64,000 bases of DNA from Caprella mutica (lineage: Eukaryota; Arthropoda; Malacostraca; Amphipoda; Caprellidae): positions 1-64,000 of the forward strand of contig CANNZV010002537.1 in NCBI GenBank assembly GCA_947561585.1, given 5' to 3'. The position numbers and the translations under genes are program-made. Shown here one piece after another: positions 10,998 through 23,283 of this stretch. Below the pieces are notes generated by a model. That model was given only the letters and a program-made list of their open reading frames with translations. It was not told the origin of the DNA and ran no database searches. Within the stretch, counting starts at the first letter, position 1, and the number at the start of each line of letters is the position of its first letter.

Positions 10998-11792
10998 GTT
11001 ACGCGCGTTTGAGTGATCTGCAATATCGACCAATTTCGCTGCGCAATCTGTTGATCAATAGTTTGCGCAGCCATCGATCGATTCCTGCGCTTTCGAATTA
11101 TATGATTTTTTTTTAGTTTGTACATCAAATTGGCACATTTGATCGCGTATATCAATCGATAGCGCAACCATCGATCGATTTCTGTGCGTTCGAATGATAC
11201 AGGTTTTCTTCGTTTATGCATTTAATTAATTGTTTTGTTTTTACTGGAAAAATACTTTTAAATACTTTTTATATTTAATAATTCAACCATCAGTCGATTG
11301 TTGTGCGTTTGACGGTTTGAATGATATGGATTTTGTTAGTTTACGCATCTAATTGTTACATTTAACAGAACAACCATCAGTCGATTGTTGTGCGTTTGAA
11401 TGATATGGATTTTGTTAGTTTACGCATCTAATTGTTACATTTAATAGAACAACCATCAGTCAACTGTTGCGCGTTTGAATGATATGGATTTTCCTGTATC
11501 ATTCGAACGCACAAAAATCGATCGATGGTTGCGCTATCGATTGATATTCGTTATAAAATGTGCCAATTTGATGTACAATCTAAACGAAATCACATCATTC
11601 GATCGCGCAAAAATAGATCGATGGTTGCGCTATCGTTTTATATACGCGATCAAATGTGCCAATTTGATGTACAAACTAAAATAATCATATCATTCGAACG
11701 CGCAGGAATCGATCGATGGTTGCGCAAACTATTGATCAACAGATTGCGCAATGAAATCGGTCGATAATGCAGATCACTCAAACGCGCGTGAC
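10998..11792. mobile_element. Foldback element with long, internally repetitive inverted ends
   Basis: The ends are GTTACGCGCGTTTGAGTGAT at 10998 and its mirror ATCACTCAAACGCGCGTGAC ending at 11792. Inverted arms of about 210 and 300 bp each contain repeated CGATCGATGGTTGCGC blocks. The middle (11280-11490) holds three direct repeats of about 80 bp (CAACCATCAGTCGATTGTTG...). No transposase frame. The structure resembles foldback-type elements; the superfamily is not determinable. The extra block in the right arm was probably gained by internal duplication. Confidence 0.8.
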
Positions 11793-11859
11793 ATTTATAC
11801 CTACTAGGTAGTAGGTAGCTATACAGTATAATTCTTTGATTGCCATGTATAAGAGTATG

Positions 11860-12086
11860 CCAGTTAAAGCCAATTAATTGGCTTAGATTTGAAATGGTCA
11901 AATCTCAATTCTCAGATATGTCTAATTGGCTTTAAATTTTGAATTATTTCCTATGTTTCCATGTTAATTTTGGCTTGAAATCTTCAAAAAATGTGCCATA
12001 TTATGATATTGGCTTGGCTCAGATTTTTTGTGAAATTTTGGCTCAAAAATTGGCTTACAATTTTCCAGCCTCTGAAACATGGCAGT
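11860..12086 (+). repeat. Dispersed repeat rich in ATTGGCTT motifs, copy 1
   Basis: Begins CCAGTTAAAGCCAATTAATT and ends near TTTTCCAGCCTCTGAAACAT. A close copy lies at 19568-19775 and an inverted partial copy at 19060-19210. No protein-coding frame; a nonautonomous element fragment. Confidence 0.75.
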
Positions 12087-12119
12087 CAAAGGTATAAAAA
12101 AAAATTATCAAGTTAGGTA

Positions 12120-12232
12120 GATGTATCGGGAATCGGGGGCGTGCCGCCCCCCGCACCCTCCCCCGGGTCCCCCCTGTCAGGGGGGACCCTGACAGGGGGG
12201 ACCTACCCCCTAACAACAAACTACCCTAGCAA
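12120..12232. repeat. GC-rich palindromic island
   Basis: An abrupt GC-rich segment in AT-rich DNA: GGGGGCGTGCCGCCCCC, then CCCCCGGGTCCCCCC, then two facing blocks CAGGGGGGACC. It is immediately followed by the CCAGGTAGTAAAGCATGTCC module. A smaller related block (AGGGGGCATGCCACCCC) occurs near 9701, so it is probably a transposon end rather than a CpG island. Confidence 0.6.
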
Positions 12233-12783
12233 CAAACCCAGGTAGTAAAGCATGTCCAAACTCGCCATTTTAATGGCGAGTTTATGACAGTTATTTTGTC
12301 TTTTGTTTATCTTAGATCTTTATTGTTTCAATTTAATACATACCTAGTTAATCAGTTTAAAGTCAGCAGATCATCTACATTTGTAGACTGTAGTTAATAA
12401 TAATAAATAATCGCACTCATCTGCTAACCGTAAACCGCATACAATTAGTTTCAGTACTTATTTTTCAAAATGTAGTACCTAGGTATAATCTATTTGCCTT
12501 TCAAAATAAACGTCAAACGGTGTAAATTCTTTTTCTCTGGACTGAAAATCAGAAAGTCGAAGGTAGATTGATTTGATTATAAAAATCAAATAAATCCTAT
12601 CAAATTTCATGAAGCTTGCAGCAAAATGATTACATTAGCCTCATTGATTAAAACATAACAAAATTGTTTCAAGTGTAATAATTACTTCTTACCTTTTTGA
12701 CCTCATTAAAACATACCAAATGGATGACATAAAATAATAAATTATTGATCAATCTTTACTGGTCACATTAAACTAGAATTTAA

Positions 12784-13347
12784 AGGATCTCTCCAGGCTC
12801 CGGGAAAAGAGTGAGTTTATAACATAATATTGTAGAACTAAGGTTTACGATCATTATTCTGCAAACCGCATAAAATTTGGTTCAGTATGTATTTTATAAT
12901 TTGTTTTTAATAGTCTGTGAGCAACAATTGAGCGAATCACTAATCTGATACACAAGAAGAAGATTGTACACTCTTTGTTTTGATTACAAATTTGGATTTT
13001 ATAAACAAACCATGCGTTTTCTGCCTTTATTTTAGAAATTAATTGTTTCCTAAGGTAAATAAACGTTTCTATTATAAGTTCATTCATTTTTATACCTTTA
13101 CATGAATATTAAATGGATTTATTAAACCTAATACCTAGTTGATTAAATAATACCTAATACCTTTCTTAAATTAGAAAGTCGGAAGTAAAATAGGTTTTGT
13201 AGAGTTTTGATTATAAAAATATTTAAAAGCATATAAATTAATAATATCATTAATATGCTACCAAATTCGATGCGGTTTGCAGCAAAATGATAAGAAACAT
13301 TGGCCGCGTTGAATAAAACGATAAAAATATTTGCTTGGAAGGGACCT
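12784..13347. mobile_element. TTAA-flanked nonautonomous element (family with copy at 56047)
   Basis: The sequence between two TTAA tetranucleotides (12780-12783 and 13348-13351) begins AGGATCTCTCCAGGCTCCGG and ends TTGCTTGGAAGGGACCT. The ends are imperfect inverted repeats. A second copy of about 580 bp is at 56047-56627 and a partial one near 42730-42972. TTAA flanks suggest piggyBac-type mobilisation; no transposase is present. Confidence 0.7.
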
Positions 13348-14122
13348 TTAAGTAGAATTCCTAAAACTCAACCAGTTAAATTAATGTGTGCCCTTTCATT
13401 TATTTGAACTACTGTGGGAGCAGGTAAAGAAAACGGACCAGAATTGAAGCTAAAGATAACTGAACAGAAATGAAGCTAATATGGATAACGGACCAGAAAT
13501 GAACCAAGTAAAGATAACCGACCAGCAACATAGTTTCCATTAGTTTTAATTAATATTTTCTTTAGCTTTTTTTATGTAGAATATACATTATAAATGTTAC
13601 TAATTATTTTACAGTATTCTTCGCTGTAACAATTAAAAATTCTTCTCATATCTGGTATTTTTGATTCCAAAATATTATTTCAATTCCAATTATAGTTTAA
13701 ATATCAAGAATTTAATGAAAGATAACCGACCAGATCTTAACAAAGTAAAGATAACAGACCCTAGGAAGCACTAATGTGAACTTTTTACTTGTTTAATATC
13801 CCAAAGTTTGTCTACAGATTAGGATATTGTATAAATACTTGCTTGTTCAACTTCAAATTAATGTAGGCTAATGCACTTTTAATTTTAAAACTTCAAATAA
13901 TTTCAGTTTATGAAATTGCCTTTCAAGACAAATTGTTCAGGTTTCAATTTGGATGTAAAAATCTGTAATATTAAAATAATTATACAGATTAAATTACACA
14001 CTAGCTCAATCTTCCACCATTTGAATATTACAATGGTGACATACACAGCAAAAAAGCTTTGGAGACTTTATGAAAATCAAAATTAAAACTGGTGTGAATG
14101 AAAAACCGTATCAACGGCAGCG

Positions 14123-14128
14123 TTTATT
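14123..14128 (-). promoter_or_regulatory. Polyadenylation signal AATAAA of RpL5
   Basis: On the minus strand AATAAA occurs five bases beyond the RpL5 stop codon (14135-14133). A second AATAAA overlaps the stop codon itself. Such very short 3' UTRs are usual for ribosomal protein genes. Confidence 0.6.
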
Positions 14129-14132
14129 GCAT

Positions 14133-16776
14133 TTATTTCAAATCTTGAACAGATGCCTCGCCCTTTGCAATTCTTGCCAACCAGGCCTTCTTTTCGGCAC
14201 CAACACGCTTCTTCCTCTGCTTGAGGGTACGTCTCTTGGGGTTGAACCTCCTTGGTACATCGTAGGTCTTCTTGGGCTTGGGTACACGGAGTGGGTTTTC
14301 TCTGATCTTTTGGTGGGTGTTCTTGTAAAGGTCCTCCATTTCATCAGGGGTTATTCCGAGTTTGGCGTACTGGCCGAACTGTCTCTTGAAGGCATCTTCG
14401 TCCTCATCCATGAGCTCCTTCATGTAATTGGCGACGTGGACACCAAAGATGTGGTCACGGAGAACTGATGCGTTCAAAGACTTGGTTTCAGGGTCGTATC
14501 CGGGGAAACGACGTTCACTGAAAACATATGAATATAATTAATTAATTTGTAAGCAGTTACTAACTTTATCAAGAATATATTTTCTCAATTTAACACGTTT
14601 CCTACGATATGACCCACCAGTGGGTCAAGTTTTTTAGAATAGAGGATCCAAGCTCTTTCTCTAAATATTATTTCTTTCAAAGGTGTATATTTAAATCCTA
14701 AAGAAGGATATATTGTACATAAAATATGGAAAAGTCTGATAAAAATTAATATCTTTCTGTCCAAATTAAATTGAAATTATGATAGTAAAAGCTGTCGCAA
14801 GAAATGTGTAGACTTTCTATAAAACAAACAACAACCCAAGATTTAACCAACCTGTGTGGCACATCAATGCCGCCATCAACAGCTCCCTTCATGACAGCGA
14901 AGACCTTAGCACCGGTGGTGGTACGGGCAAGACCAACATCAAGATGGGCTCTGAAAGTTCCTGGACCATCATTAAGGTTCTCAGGAGTGTACAACTCTCC
15001 GTCAACTTCTGTCTGGCCTTCGTACTTGCCATCCAGATTGAACTGGGTGAGAACCTGAAATGAAGGGATAAGGGTTAGTAATTAGTATTTAAAGATAAAC
15101 ATTTTGCTTTGTTCAACACCAGCTAATTTAAATAAACAGGAAATAAAAGTGTTTATAATTTTCAACTAACAAGTCATCGAAAAAATATTACTAATACTAA
15201 CTAGCAAGAAATTTTCAGCTTATCACAACACGATTATGTATGATGAAATTTCAGAGTCGTTGGGAAATCTCACGGAGGTAAATTCCAAATTGTTGAACAG
15301 TTCTACATTTTTTTGTCATAGAAAGTACAAAATTTAAACTTATTTAAATTGGTATTCATGCTACTTGCAGGTATCATGAATACCAATTGAAATGATGATT
15401 TCTTCTTTTATGGCAGAGAATGTAGAACTATCATACAACTCAAGAGCTAATCCTAGTTGAGGGAAATGATGGGGAAAGTAGATTTTAATTTAGTATAGAT
15501 AAAGAGGGAAAGAAGTAAGTTTGTTTCTCCGAATGGTGGGCAAGAGACAGTAATAAGTCTGTTGCTACTATGGCAGAGATGTTTTTATGTTGGTCTGATC
15601 GAATATCCCCGACTGTTGAAGATTACTGTAAAACACACCGCACTCCAACAGATCTTACTAAGTAACGGGGAAAATAAGGATTCAGACCAAATTAGCAAGA
15701 AATATTCCATTTAAAGAAGAACCTCATAATTAAAGATATTTTAACTAATCAGTACATTTCTGTTATTCATTATATATAATTTAGTTTCTGGAGAATATGT
15801 GATAATTATTATATATTACTCGAGAGAAAAGATTCACTCAATTAGATACCATATTATAAAGTAGTTTTTATTTACTCAGTTGAATTTTGTTTCATGGTTA
15901 CAAATAGAAAAATTACCACGAAAGACCAGGACAAGTGGATTTATTTAAAAGGTAACGAGACTGACTGATCATTTCCACTGTCCATGATACCTGCAAGTAT
16001 CATGGATACCAACAAACTTAACCAGTCAACTAATTGAGAGTCTCCTTACATTAATTTTTTAATTGAAAGCTTGTAACCAAAAACACCTTCACCGTTGACT
16101 TTAAATTCCTGACATGTACATTGCTTATGAAGAACACTTACTCTTCTGGCGAGGAGAAGTCCGGTGCAGTAGCAGGCAGCGTAGTTAGTGAGACCGGCCT
16201 TCAGTCCGTAGTTGGGGAGTTCATGACTGTAGGCAGACTGGATGACCATATCTCCTTCAATACGGGCATAGGCAATCTGGGCAGTAACTGTTTTGTTACT
16301 GATGCGCACAATCAACCTGAGGAAAGGATATTAAATGAAACCCTGGTTTAGGAAAAAGAAATAATTCAAACTTCACATAGCCAAAAATCTATTGATTACA
16401 GACAAGTTTCAGGGAAAATGTTCAAACTAATTTTATTTATTCCTAATAGTCGAATATGAATAGGGTAAGTTCCAAATTATCATCAGTCACACATTTTCGG
16501 TAGCTTAAAAAATATGTAATATTATTTTATTACCAATGTAAATAAAAATAAATACAAATTTATCTCTGCTGTGACCGAAAATTCAAAACTTATCCACATA
16601 ACATCTAAATGAAAGATTCACTGAACATACCTGTACTTGGGTGTGTTGTATTTGTTCTTAGCCTGAACGACCAGCTTCTTGCGTGCATGGTAATCTGTGA
16701 GTCCTTCACGACGCCTACGGAATTTGACCTGGAACCTCTTGAAGTAGGCCTTGTTCTTAACCACCTTGACGAACAC
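14133..16776 (-). CDS. RpL5: 60S ribosomal protein L5 (uL18), four exons, initiator exon not located
   Basis: Exons: 16776-16631, 16316-16142, 15054-14852, 14517-14133, in consistent phase (0-2, 2-0, 0-2, 2-stop). They encode 302 residues plus a missing first exon that probably holds only the initiator Met and perhaps Gly. Readable family blocks in order: [98 protein letters not shown] and a basic C-terminal tail ending VQDLK. L5 binds 5S rRNA with L11 and joins the large subunit during nucleolar assembly. The length matches the usual 295-300 residues. As in many animals, the first coding exon is expected to be tiny and upstream of 16777; no ATG next to a good donor could be chosen there. Introns contain MITE debris, and I found no convincing snoRNA. 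Confidence 0.97.
15283..15432. mobile_element. Palindrome-centred MITE in an RpL5 intron
   Basis: The ends are inverted: AAATTCCAAATTGTTGAACA... near 15285 and ...GTAGAACTATCATACAAC near 15432. The centre (15347-15388) is the palindrome family core, TTGGTATTCATGCTACTTGC mirrored by AGGTATCATGAATACCAA. Confidence 0.65.
15980..16011. repeat. Palindromic MITE core (copy 4)
   Basis: TCCATGATACCTGCAAGTATCATGGA is a 26-bp inverted repeat in the RpL5 intron between the second and third exons seen, a fragment of the same palindrome family. Confidence 0.75.
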
Positions 16777-19059
16777 CTGGAAAAAAATTAAATAAAATCA
16801 TTTTCTTTTCATATTCAGGGAATAATCAGCAGATTGAAATAGTACCACATTAATGGAAAATGTAAGAGCTTATATATTACTGTACATTACCAACTGCCTA
16901 CTTGAAAAGTTAAAATTTCATGAAACATGTCTCTGATCAATCAGTCACTTCAATTAAAATGGAAATGAGTTTTAAAATCAGATTATGATTTAGCAAGGTT
17001 CTGCCAACACTGCCTGAAGCAGGACAATGTATCAGTTTCTTGCAAAGAAAAATCTACTTGACTGAAGAATTCATTTCGAAAATTTGTATTCTCTAATAAA
17101 TTGTTTCAAGTTAATGAGACAATATAGATTCATAGGTTCCAAGTGCAGTTCATAAACACTCCATTTATCTCTTAAGCTGAAGAAGCTAAATATTTCCAAA
17201 ACTATCTCTGACTAAGTTTTCTCTGGTAAATTTGATCAACTTATTGGTGGAATTTCCCCCCTATTGAAAATGATACTCTAGCTAAGTCAGTGGATTTTAA
17301 GCTATCTATTCCTGATGCCATAAATTTTTGGTGGATAAATTAGGAAACTGTTAGCAGGTCAGCCATATCATTGGTGAAATTTTTCATATAATAAAAATCA
17401 GTGGGATTTTGTGCATCAAATAAGGACCTTAGTATTTTGCTGATATAAAGCAAATACTCTATTTTGGGTTCTATTCTCAGTAAAATACATGTAAATGCAG
17501 GAGAAAAGTACAAGATTTTTCACTCAGAAAATGTTCCTGTTCTGCAGACTGAATACAACCTCACCTGAATTTGGTGCAAAGAACTCTAACTTTTCAAGAT
17601 ATCCCAACATTATCTGTTTTACCGTAACTTAGCTAAGCCCGAAAAGTTCTTTGAAATTACATGACAGAGGCTTTAAATCTTCTATTTTATTATTTTGTCT
17701 GTGTTTTTGTACTTTTTTAAACAGGTATGATTGTTTTAAAATTTGTGTATGATTTTATTTTGATAAAGAATAAGTGAAGAAATAATCACTAGTCGAACAT
17801 TACAGTTTCCCTTCCTAAAATTAATGGTCATATCAAGGTCACTTTCTCCCATGATTATGTTATTTTGGAGGTAACAGTTTTGTTTCAAATACCTAGCAAT
17901 AGTAGCACAGAAAATGTCTGAATTGATGTAAAAATTGAACTGAGCAAAATATAGAAAAAAAATAATTATTAAGAAAATATTCATGGCTAGTGAATTAATT
18001 GGACTTTCAGTTAAAAAGTCAATATTGAAAGATGAATCCAATGAGCCAAAATTGGCTTGCTTCTGCCTCAGAATTTATTCAAAAACAAAAAATTTGGCTC
18101 ACAGTTTGCTGGCAAATAAAATGTGGCATGGGGGTAAATTTCACAGAGTTTTCAGTTTCACAATGCCAGTCTGCAAATTGTGCCCATAACCAACTAGTAA
18201 ATTTAAGTCCTCACTTGCCTATATTGGCCAGGTAATAAAGCATCTGCATGTCCTTGCTCACCATTTTAATGGAGAGTTTTCAAGTAATACAGTATGGTTC
18301 ATAAGCTCCATTTGTCTCCAAAAATCCAGTCTGCAGAACATGGGACATTTTAAACATTTTCAGTGCGGACAATCTTTAAACCTTTAGCGAGCCACTTTTT
18401 TTCTGACTTTAAATGAAATATTTGATAACTTTTTTCAAGTTCAAGACATCAGTGAGGAAATGTATAAAAATCATTTGAAAAGAATTTTTTTTAATTTATA
18501 AAAAAAAATGAAGAGGTCACATATGGCCAGTTGGTCACCAGATTGTATTTGGTGGTAAATTCCAATGATTTGATGTCAGCAGATATTCAATTTATCTAAT
18601 AAAAGAATTCCTGCAATATCTGAGGATATTTAGCTATTAATTCCTATATTACCATTAATGTTTTGAAGAGAAACTGGAAAAATGTTGGAGGACTAGACAA
18701 ATTGATGAAAAATGTTTGCAGCCATTTCTCAGATTTTGAAAAAGTCAGGAGTTCAGTGCACCAAGTACAAACTGGGTTGGTCCCATGGTACTACTATATG
18801 AAAGGAGACGAGAGTGTCCATCTGGTCGCTACTAAAGGGTTAATTTTCTCCACATGCATCTTACTGAGAACAGAAGCCAAAATAGAAGTTTTCTTGGAGA
18901 ACAGTTTATCAGGTCCTGCAGTCTGGCAGCAAAAATTAACAATTTTCTCTAAAATAATCAAATATTCCCTAAAATAGCATTGTAGCGTAGAAAAATAGAT
19001 ATTTCTGAACATTTGCAATTGAAGGGCTCTAAATATAACTGTCACAAAGTCTCCATGCG

Positions 19060-19210
19060 AAAATTCTGAGTCAAGCCAATTTGTCCAGTTTTTGAAGATT
19101 TCAAGTCATAATTAACATGGTAACAAATTAATTAAGTCATAATTTAAAGGCAATTAGACTGAGTTCTGACCATTTGAAATTAAGCCAATTAATTGGCTTT
19201 AACTGAAACT
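19060..19210 (-). repeat. Dispersed ATTGGCTT repeat, inverted partial copy
   Basis: Reverse complement of part of the repeat at 11860-12086. It contains AAGCCAATTAATTGGCTTTA at its right end and AAGATTTCAAGTCATAATTA in the middle. Confidence 0.65.
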
Positions 19211-19567
19211 CTGTACCATGGTTTGGAGAGACAAATTGAGTTTGTGAGCCATACTATTGTACTTGGTATATTAGTGAGTTTAAGCTTGTAATACTGAATG
19301 CAAGTATAAAAGGCAATTGGAATGAAATACCCATCTAATTTTCTCTTATGACATATGCTACTATACTATTTGTAGAAATTAGAATGCAATAAATTTCATT
19401 ATTCTGGTCTATTAATAATATCAAGAATAATATTTGTTAGCACAAGAAGTTGGAAAATGTTAAATGGATGCATCATGCACTGAATGGTGGATCAGCCAAA
19501 TCATTAGATATATGCCTATGTTGGATTGTTGGTGGGCTGCCATGTTACAGAGTATGTCACTATAATG

Positions 19568-19775
19568 TCAGTTGAAGCCGATTAATTGGCTTAGATTTGA
19601 AAAGGTCAAAATTCAGATATGTCTAATTGGCTCTAAATTTTGAATTAATTTCTATGTTCCCATGTTAATATTGGCTTGAAATCTTCAAAATTGTGTCAAA
19701 TTGGCTTGGCTCAGAATTATTACAAAATTTTGGCTCAAAAATTGGCTTACAATTTTCCACCCTCTGAAACATGGG
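19568..19775 (+). repeat. Dispersed ATTGGCTT repeat, copy 2
   Basis: Direct copy of 11860-12086, from CAGTTGAAGCCGATTAATTG to ACAATTTTCCACCCTCTGAA. Divergence is mostly point changes. Confidence 0.75.
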
Positions 19776-21264
19776 TGGGCAGTCCAGACTGGAAAAAATA
19801 AATTCTAACAGAGTTACCTACTCCTAACTTCATGCATCCCCATTAGTGATATTTATCATCAAAACAAGCCCAATTGTTAAGCATAAATGACTTATTTTAC
19901 ATCAGTTTTCACTGTGGAGTTGAAATCTATAATATAATTTACTGATTTCTGCAGTTTTTAGGGTTAAAATGAGTAATTTTTGTTCATTCTAAATTCCTAA
20001 CAGAGTTACTAGTCAATCTGAAATGAGTTATTATTCCACTCTGGGGTGGGCTGTGGATTTCTATTCTTAGCTTTTTTTTGGAAGAGTTAGTGGGATTTTG
20101 TGCACAGTGCACTAAATACACTATACAGGCTGGAAGCAGAGTGCCACTGTGCCAGTTATTAAATAAAATAGAAATATTTTACTATTTCAACTAGGTAACC
20201 CACTATTAGAACAGGATGAATTTTTTGTCACACTGTCACAGACATTACAAGAAATAAGAATATATTCTAGAGATGAAGAGTCAGGCTCAGTCAATATGCC
20301 AGCTGAGTTGAATTATCAAATACAATCTGGCACTTGGGCCTTGGCCACTGGCAAATGTCGACTTGCCAGACTGGAGAAACTGGTGAACTGTTCTCCAAGA
20401 AATCCACTAACTTGGCTTCTGTTGTTCTCAATAAAATGAATGTAAATATAGGAGGAGATTAAGTAATGTTTGTACAGAAAATGTTAAAAATGTTCATATT
20501 CAGCAGACTGGATGTTGAGTGCTGAGTCTGCAACTGTCCAGTCCTGGGCAGCTGGGCCCAGCCTCCCAGGTGATAAAACAGGTCCAAACTCGTCATTTTA
20601 ATGGCAAGTTTGTGACAAATACCTATATTTTGAGCACCAAATATAAATGGCAAGAAATATCTTTTTCTCCTACATATGTTACAATGTTATTTTGGAGAGA
20701 TTTTAAGATAATTTGAGAAATATAGTAATTTTTGGTGAGAGCTGGAGAGACAAATGAAGAGTTTATTAGTCATGCCTAGTGAAACTACTATTTTACTTTG
20801 TGTCCTGCCACACTTGGAAACTTTGACAAACCAATAAATTAGGTCAATTTACTGAATTTAGACCTTAAGGGAGGGAAACTAGAAAATGGACTGAGAGACT
20901 AAAGATGAAATCTGATGAATTAAAACTTCTACAGAAGCCGGTAGGTAGGTAGTTAACCAATTGAGCAGGATTCATGAACAATAAATTCTATAGAAAATAG
21001 TAAAATGAAGTCAAAGTAATTATCGGTTTCTACTAACTAGGTAAAATAGAAGTAGGGTCAACTAAAGGTACCAGTTTACCATTAATAAATAAAATGTAAT
21101 TAAGTACTACCCAAGTAGGTACGGGTAAAGATAAGCAAGTTCACATGTTAAGATATCCAAAAAGACATCACTGTAAATTTAACATGAAACCACTCAACAC
21201 AATAATTTGGCACGCCAAAGATGAATATTTTCACTTTACATATAATTAACACTTCCTGTAACAC

Positions 21265-21421
21265 CTATCACATATATATTTCAGGATATTTAAAAACAAC
21301 CCACCATTTTCGATAATGTACGGAGCGTCAATTTGCCCCCACTTGAAAATGTTATTATTATGTAGAAAGAAGTTCCAATACTCTTCTATGGCAACACCGC
21401 GCCAATGGTTCTCAGTAATTT
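21265..21421 (-). CDS. Candidate internal exon of an unidentified protein
   Basis: On the minus strand a pyrimidine tract ending TTCTTCTTTAG is followed by an open frame reading EITENHWRGVAIEEYWNFFL, HNNNIFKWGQIDAPYIIENG and GLFLNILKYICD. It has protein-like composition, with tryptophans and a balanced hydrophobic pattern unlike surrounding AT-rich noise. A possible donor (AG/GTGTTA) ends it at 21265; without splicing the frame stops about 20 bases later. I do not recognise the family and see no partner exon. It may be a gene fragment, a relic or a terminal exon. Confidence 0.35.
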
Positions 21422-22941
21422 CTAAAGAAGAAAATCGTAAATTTGAAATGAGTTTAAATTAAAACATATGTAGCCAATGTAATTGATATAACACCCTTCT
21501 CAGAGCTTATCTCAATGAAATAAATTTATAACATCGAATAAATAAATATATATCTGTATATAATAATACTATTGAACTCAAAACCAATTGAATAACCATA
21601 TTAATATAACCATTTCATCTAACATGTTAGCTATAGTGGTAAAAATAAATGAAGATTTACTGATCGCTCCATAAATTGTTGGAATTGTTAAGATAGTAAA
21701 AAGATAAGATCAATGTATATAAAATGTAAATTAATATCAAGATTGGTCATATCAATTAATAAATTTTCATAGATATATATCTTTTTATTTATCGACTGAA
21801 AAAATATTATACGTCCTGTGAATTAAACTGCTTATTACTTTGAAAAAAGTCAAGATATTTAAATTATTTTGTCGCATTATGTACAGAAAATTGTTTTCAT
21901 TTATTACTCAAGTAAAAGAACCTTAATTACCTTCGCAAATTTTCGGAAAGGTTATATTTTACTCGGCATTTATTTATTTATCATCTTGTTATTCGCTTAA
22001 CTCAAAAAGTTTTCAACCAAATTGCCTGAAATTTGGTGGGATGATTGGTTAATGTCCAGGAACCTTCTGGTAGAATTTTCGGAACGACCCTGTCAAAGGT
22101 CAAGGTCATTTATAACTTAAAAATTATTCTACCATATTGCATGAAACTTTGTGGGGCGATTGACCATTATCCAGCTTATTAAATTTGGGAGAGAATGGGT
22201 CAAGCGGTGTCGAAGGTATGCGCTCTACTGAGTGCACGCAATCTAGTTGGTAATATTTTTCTTATCTCATGCAATGTTGTATTGAAAACAGTGGTAAAAG
22301 GGAAAGTTGGACAAAACAGGTTTCCATTTAAGAATTAGGATAGGAAAGCTTCAAATTATTGTTATTATTTTGTCACCATGCAATAAGAAATGGTGATTTT
22401 TTATAATGAAAAACTTTATTTTAAACGTTATTTACAGAATTATTTGCAACTAATATTAAGATTTTAGTGGGAATAACATTTTAATCAGACATCTGGCAGC
22501 AGCAGACAGCTAGGATCATCCTATAGTCGAAATTATTAGTAAATTCCTAGTTCACGTCCCTATTTCATTTAGGGACGTGAACTAGGAATTTACCAATTTT
22601 TTTTGCAAGAACAGTTCGGCCGCAGAATTTTTGCACTCAATTGAACGTAGCATTAAATGGCCTCCCAATATTTCAGATCAATACCTTATTATATCATTTA
22701 TGTGAGGGTATTTAAAGAATAAAGTCAATTTATCTCCACCAAATAATTTGGATGACATGAGGAATAAAATCAAGTGTGAAATCATTGGTCGAGAAAAGAC
22801 TTGGGCAACAAAATTGAGTTTTCAAAATTCTTTCTCTTGAATTTTTTTGCCCTTTTGGCATCTCTGAAAAGTACTACTTTTCGCTTTTTCTATAAGTCAA
22901 ACGTTTTCTTCTTCGTCAATTTTTGACATGAAAGTGATCAC
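21422..22941. other. No gene recognised
   Basis: AT-rich sequence with a short perfect inverted repeat at about 22540-22590 (AAATTCCTAGTTCACGTCCC and its mirror GGGACGTGAACTAGGAATTT). That looks like another small foldback. No supported exon. Confidence 0.5.
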
Positions 22942-23120
22942 TAGGGTTGTGACAATATGCGTTTAAAATCATAGATCCTGAAAATATTTTAGATGGAGAG
23001 AAATAAACAGTATTGAATCGTTCTAAATCAGTGGTATATAGTATTCGATACCATTACATTTCGTTTTATCAATGATATTCCTAAGATCTATGATTTTAAA
23101 CGCATATTGTCACAACCCTA
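22942..23120. mobile_element. hAT-like MITE, copy 2
   Basis: Full-length 179-bp copy, TAGGGTTGTGACAATATGCG...CGCATATTGTCACAACCCTA. It is flanked by GTGATCAC on the left and GTGATAAT on the right, a partly decayed 8-bp target duplication (6 of 8). Confidence 0.9.
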
Positions 23121-23283
23121 GTGATAATATGGGTATCATAATATTTATTATGATGCGCAAATACTTAGGCAACAGAACTGAGCTCGAATAAATTTTAAAA
23201 ATTCATCATAGAACATCGAATAAGATTTTTTAGTCCATGTTCTATATATGTATAAAATTTCAAAGCTCTCCGATGAAGGTATT

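Larger units (their letters stand above)
16777..21264. other. Transposon-rich interval upstream of RpL5
   Basis: It may include the first RpL5 intron and promoter, but neither can be fixed. It holds fragments of the GTTCTCCAAGAAATCC module (17452-17560, 18326-18380 inverted, 18845-18925 inverted, 20364-20515), the CCAGGTAATAAAGCAT module (18230, 20565) and two copies of the ATTGGCTT repeat. ORFs here of up to about 100 codons run through these repeats and are not believed. Confidence 0.6.

Noticed and set aside
12120..12232. CpG-island promoter
   Set aside because: The sequence is a set of short GC palindromes adjoining a dispersed repeat module, with a related piece at 9701; no gene starts there.
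14070..14468. 132-aa plus-strand frame
   Set aside because: Antisense shadow of the last RpL5 exon.
16321..16622. C/D-box snoRNA in an RpL5 intron (CTGATGATAA on the minus strand)
   Set aside because: The C-box-like match lies in a MITE end (GGTAAGTTCCAAATTATCAT) with inverted partner near 16570, and no properly spaced D box or terminal stem was found.
18663..18977. 104-aa plus-strand frame
   Set aside because: It runs through dispersed repeat modules that also occur at 7150, 9490, 20364 and elsewhere.
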